From assembly GCA_031555615.1 (NCBI GenBank), contig JAVBUF010000045.1:1-16239 (forward strand): a stretch of DNA of 16,239 nucleotides. Direction: 5' to 3'. Position 1 is the stretch's first letter. Every line of letters begins with the position of its first letter. Both the position numbers and the translations under genes were made by a program. The notes beneath the pieces are model-generated. The model was not told where the DNA came from and did no database searches. It saw only the letters and a list, made by a program, of their open reading frames with translations. Positions 13,487-16,239 of the stretch are shown in pieces. Source of the DNA: UBA935 sp031555615 (lineage in GTDB: Bacteria; Bacillota; Clostridia; Lachnospirales; Lachnospiraceae).

Positions 13487-14641
13487 ATGAATTTTATGTT
13501 AGACAAAGAACATGAAATGCTGCGTACTCTTTACAAAGAGTTTGCAGAAAAAGAAGTAAAGCCTCTTGCTCAAGAGGTAGATGAAACCGAAGAATTTCCC
13601 AGAGGAACAGCAGAAAAAATGGGAAAAGTAGGTTTCCTGGGAATCCCCGTTCCCAAGGAGTATGGCGGACAGGGCTGTGATCCTTTAGCTTATGCAATGT
13701 GTGTGGAAGAATTATCCAAAGTATGCGGAACTACCGGTGTTATTGTATCCGCTCATACCTCTCTGTGCGTGGATCCCATCATGACCTATGGTACCGAAGC
13801 GCAGAAGCAGAAATATCTGCCCCCTCTTGCCAAAGGTGAAAAGTTAGGCGCTTTCGGTTTAACCGAGCCCGGTGCCGGTACCGATGCCCAGGGTCAGCAG
13901 ACCAAGGCCATTCTGGAAGGTGACGAATATGTATTAAACGGTTCCAAGATCTTTATTACCAATGGTAAAGAAGCTGACGTGTATGTCATTTTTGCCATCA
14001 CCAGTGTATCCACTGATGCCAAAGGCAGAACCAAAAAGAGTATTTCGGCATTTATCGTAGAAAAAGGAACTCCCGGATTTACCTTCGGAACCAAAGAAAA
14101 GAAAATGGGTATCCGTGGTTCATCCACTTATGAATTGATCTTTACCGACTGCCGTATCCCCAAGGAAAACCTGTTAGGGGCAGAAGGCAAGGGCTTCGGT
14201 ATTGCCATGCATACCCTGGACGGCGGACGTATCGGTATCGCTGCTCAGGCACTGGGACTTGCTGCCGGTGCATTGGATGCCACCATTGCTTATGTACAGG
14301 AAAGAAAGCAGTTCGGAAGACCTATTTCAGCATTCCAGAACACCCAGTTCCAGTTGGCTGATATGGCTACCAAGGTAGAAGCTGCCAGATTGCTGGTATA
14401 CAAAGCAGCAATGGCCAAAGCTACCCAGAAATCTTATTCTTTGGAAGCTGCTCAGGCCAAATTGTATGCGGCTGAAGTTGCCATGGAAGTGACCACCAAA
14501 GCAGTACAGCTTCACGGCGGTTATGGCTATACCAGAGAATATGATGTTGAGCGGATGATGCGTGATGCCAAGATTACCGAAATCTACGAAGGAACCAGTG
14601 AAGTTCAGCGGATGGTAATTTCTGCAGCATTACTTAAATAA
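13487..14641 (+). CDS. bcd: Butyryl-CoA dehydrogenase (short-chain acyl-CoA dehydrogenase)
   Basis: FAD enzyme that, with EtfBA, reduces crotonyl-CoA to butyryl-CoA. Length is 384 residues, typical of the family. Motifs are FGLTEPGAGTDAQGQQT (FAD and substrate contact), NGSKIFITNG, QFGRPISAFQNTQFQLADM, LHGGYGYTREY, and the catalytic base Glu368 in TEIYEGTSEVQR. TTGGAGGAAA before the ATG is a strong ribosome binding site. It lies directly upstream of etfB. Because that EtfB has the bifurcating signature, the enzyme is best read as part of a Bcd-EtfAB complex coupling NADH oxidation to crotonyl-CoA and ferredoxin reduction. In isolation the sequence would fit any short-chain acyl-CoA dehydrogenase; context decides. 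Confidence 0.96.
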   Translation: MNFMLDKEHEMLRTLYKEFAEKEVKPLAQEVDETEEFPRGTAEKMGKVGFLGIPVPKEYGGQGCDPLAYAMCVEELSKVCGTTGVIVSAHTSLCVDPIMTYGTEAQKQKYLPPLAKGEKLGAFGLTEPGAGTDAQGQQTKAILEGDEYVLNGSKIFITNGKEADVYVIFAITSVSTDAKGRTKKSISAFIVEKGTPGFTFGTKEKKMGIRGSSTYELIFTDCRIPKENLLGAEGKGFGIAMHTLDGGRIGIAAQALGLAAGALDATIAYVQERKQFGRPISAFQNTQFQLADMATKVEAARLLVYKAAMAKATQKSYSLEAAQAKLYAAEVAMEVTTKAVQLHGGYGYTREYDVERMMRDAKITEIYEGTSEVQRMVISAALLK

Positions 14642-14676
14642 GTTCAGCAAAATCAAAAAATAAGGAGAGAAATACA

Positions 14677-15459
14677 ATGAAAATTGTTGTTTGTATTAAA
14701 CAGGTACCTGATACAAAGGGTGGCGTAAAGTTTAATCCCGATGGTACTCTTGATAGAGGTGCGATGCTGACCATTATGAATCCTGATGACAAAGCAGGCT
14801 TAGAAGCAGCACTTAGATTAAAAGATCAGTATGGAGCAGAAGTTACCGTGATCACCATGGGTCTTCCCAAGGCTGAGGATGTTCTGCGTGAAGCAATTGC
14901 AATGGGAGCCGACAAAGGTGTTCTGGTAACCGACAGAGTTCTGGGTGGTGCCGATACATGGGCAACTTCTCAAACCCTGGCAGGTGCGATCCGCAATCTG
15001 GAATATGATCTGATCATAACCGGCCGTCAGGCTATCGATGGTGATACTGCTCAGGTTGGCCCGCAGATTTCCGAGCATTTGAATATTCCCGTTATTTCTT
15101 ATGCACAGGATATTAAAATTGACGGAAACAGTGTAATCGTACAGCGTCAATATGATGACAGATATCATGTGGTAAAAGCCCAGATGCCTTGTCTGATCAC
15201 CGCTCTGGCAGAATTGAACGAAGCCCGTTACATGACACCCGGTGGTATTTTCGATGCCTGCAAGGCAGAAATTACCGTTTGGGGCAGAGACAAGCTGGTA
15301 GAAGTTGAAGATTCTAACTTAGGTCTGAAAGGATCACCCACACAGATTGCCAAGGCTTCCGATAAAGTAAGAAAAGGTGCCGGCGAAAAAGTTGTTTTGG
15401 ATCCGACAGAGTCAGTTGACTATATTATGAACAAATTAAAAGAAAAACATGTTATTTAA
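14677..15459 (+). CDS. etfB: Electron transfer flavoprotein beta subunit, bifurcating type
   Basis: Carries the beta-FAD that takes hydride from NADH in the Bcd-Etf complex. Length is 260 residues, starting MKIVVCIKQVPDT, the family N-terminus. MNPDDKAGLEAAL and MGADKGVLVTD are conserved. The flavin-binding loop GRQAIDGDTAQVGP (Asp121 to Pro129 at its core) is the form seen in electron-bifurcating ETFs of anaerobes, where a second FAD replaces the AMP of ordinary ETFs. That reading rests on family knowledge, not on structure here. GGAGAG about 8 bases before the ATG is the binding site. It sits between bcd and etfA, matching complex stoichiometry. Confidence 0.96.
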   Translation: MKIVVCIKQVPDTKGGVKFNPDGTLDRGAMLTIMNPDDKAGLEAALRLKDQYGAEVTVITMGLPKAEDVLREAIAMGADKGVLVTDRVLGGADTWATSQTLAGAIRNLEYDLIITGRQAIDGDTAQVGPQISEHLNIPVISYAQDIKIDGNSVIVQRQYDDRYHVVKAQMPCLITALAELNEARYMTPGGIFDACKAEITVWGRDKLVEVEDSNLGLKGSPTQIAKASDKVRKGAGEKVVLDPTESVDYIMNKLKEKHVI

Positions 15460-15477
15460 CGAGACGAGGTGATCATG

Positions 15478-16239
15478 ATGAATTTAGAAGCATATAAAGG
15501 CGTATTCGTCTTCGCTCAGCAGGTGGACAATACCATCAGTGGTATTGCTTTGGAGCTGATTGGCGAAGGCAAAAGACTGGCCGCAGATTTAAACACAGAA
15601 GTAACCGCAGTATTAGTGGGCAGCGATGTAAAGGGTCTGGCCGATGAGCTGGCAGCTTACGGTGCCGATAAGGTTATCGTTGTAGACGATCCTGAATTAA
15701 AAGAATACAGAACAGAGCCCTACACCCATGCAGTGGCATCGGTAATCGAGAAATACAAACCGGAAATCTTTCTGGTTGGAGCAACTGCTATCGGCCGTGA
15801 CTTAGGTCCCCGTGTATCGGCAAGAGTCCATACCGGACTGACCGCTGACTGTACCCAGTTGGATATCGGTGATTTCCCCATTAATCCCATTCCCGGCAAA
15901 GAGCAAAAACACAATCAGTTACTGATGACTCGTCCGGCTTTTGGCGGTAATACCATTGCAACCATTGCCTGTCCGGACTTCCGTCCCCAGATGGCAACCG
16001 TTCGTCCCGGTGTTATGCAGAAAATCGCAAAAATTGAAGGTGCCAAAGCCAACATTGAAGAATTCAATCCTGGTTTTACTCCTGACCATAAATATGTTGA
16101 AATTATGGAAATAGTAAAATCTGTAGCTGATGTCGTAGATATTATGGACGCTAAGATATTAGTATCCGGCGGACGTGGTGTAGGTGGTCCTGAGAACTTT
16201 GCCATGCTGGATGAACTGGCGGCCTCCATCGGCGGAACC
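15478..16239 (+). CDS. etfA: Electron transfer flavoprotein alpha subunit, cut by the window end
   Basis: Partner of EtfB; its C-terminal domain holds the alpha-FAD that passes electrons to Bcd. The frame is open from the start to the last base (254 codons) with no stop, so the 3' part is missing. Seen are NLEAYKGVFVFAQQVDN, LVGATAIGRDLGPRVSARVHTGLTADCT, the long LLMTRPAFGGNTIATI region, and near the edge VSGGRGVGGPENFAMLDEL, which begins the FAD domain. The loop PINPIPGKEQKHN between ADCTQLDIG and LLMTRP is normal for the family. Two adjacent ATGs are possible, at 15475 and 15478. AGGTG (15467-15471) leaves only 3 bases to the first and 6 to the second, so I chose 15478. It starts 18 bases after etfB. 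The rest of the FAD domain and any following gene lie outside. Confidence 0.95.
   Translation, partial: MNLEAYKGVFVFAQQVDNTISGIALELIGEGKRLAADLNTEVTAVLVGSDVKGLADELAAYGADKVIVVDDPELKEYRTEPYTHAVASVIEKYKPEIFLVGATAIGRDLGPRVSARVHTGLTADCTQLDIGDFPINPIPGKEQKHNQLLMTRPAFGGNTIATIACPDFRPQMATVRPGVMQKIAKIEGAKANIEEFNPGFTPDHKYVEIMEIVKSVADVVDIMDAKILVSGGRGVGGPENFAMLDELAASIGGT

Overview
The window looks like chromosomal DNA of an anaerobic, butyrate-forming Firmicute, most probably a Lachnospiraceae-type clostridium. The main reason is the gene order thl-crt-hbd-bcd-etfB-etfA at the right end. Supporting signs are strong AGGAGG-type ribosome binding sites, sigma-A promoters of the TTGACA/TATAAT class, a long-form hibernation factor and a Sel1/FIST gene pair. 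All 12 recognisable genes and the two edge fragments are on the + strand. I see no insertion sequence, phage gene, CRISPR array, tRNA or rRNA. The species assignment is inference.

Layout. (1) 2-811: 3' part of a thioredoxin reductase (trxB), closed by a strong terminator. (2) 1009-2322: a secreted cell-wall hydrolase (two SH3b domains plus NlpC/P60) with its own near-consensus promoter and terminator. (3) 2364-2827: an AT-rich intergenic stretch of about 460 bp with a same-strand DnaA-box cluster and a promoter carrying an operator-like palindrome. It leads to hpf, the ribosome hibernation factor, which has its own terminator. (4) 3439-7505: a surface-polymer cluster. It encodes a GT-C-like polytopic membrane protein, a GT2 glycosyltransferase fused to a GtrA flippase-like domain, and a membrane-anchored M23 peptidase. 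The first two proteins look like donor-synthesis/flipping and transfer partners acting outside the membrane, and the peptidase would trim wall next to them. (5) 7605-10334: a two-gene unit with its own promoter, a cytoplasmic Sel1-repeat protein starting at TTG and containing an unusual four-copy helical 'ALR' insert, followed by a FIST-domain ligand sensor. (6) 10561-16239: the butyrate operon.

The butyrate genes convert two acetyl-CoA to butyryl-CoA. Thiolase condenses, Hbd reduces with NAD(P)H, Crt dehydrates, and Bcd with EtfBA reduces crotonyl-CoA. EtfB carries the AIDGDTAQVGP signature of electron-bifurcating ETFs, so the last step probably also reduces ferredoxin. The operon has a strong extended -10 promoter. 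A candidate Rex (NADH/NAD+ sensor) operator lies just downstream of it. A perfect 17-bp hairpin without a U-run separates thl from crt. The terminal CoA-transferase or butyrate kinase is not in the window, and etfA runs off the right edge.

Most worth a second look: the DnaA-box cluster away from any dnaA gene, the palindrome on the hpf -10 element, the Rex-like site, the thl-crt hairpin, the Sel1-ALR/FIST pair and the glycosyltransferase/peptidase cluster. Nothing here is proven to be a new system.
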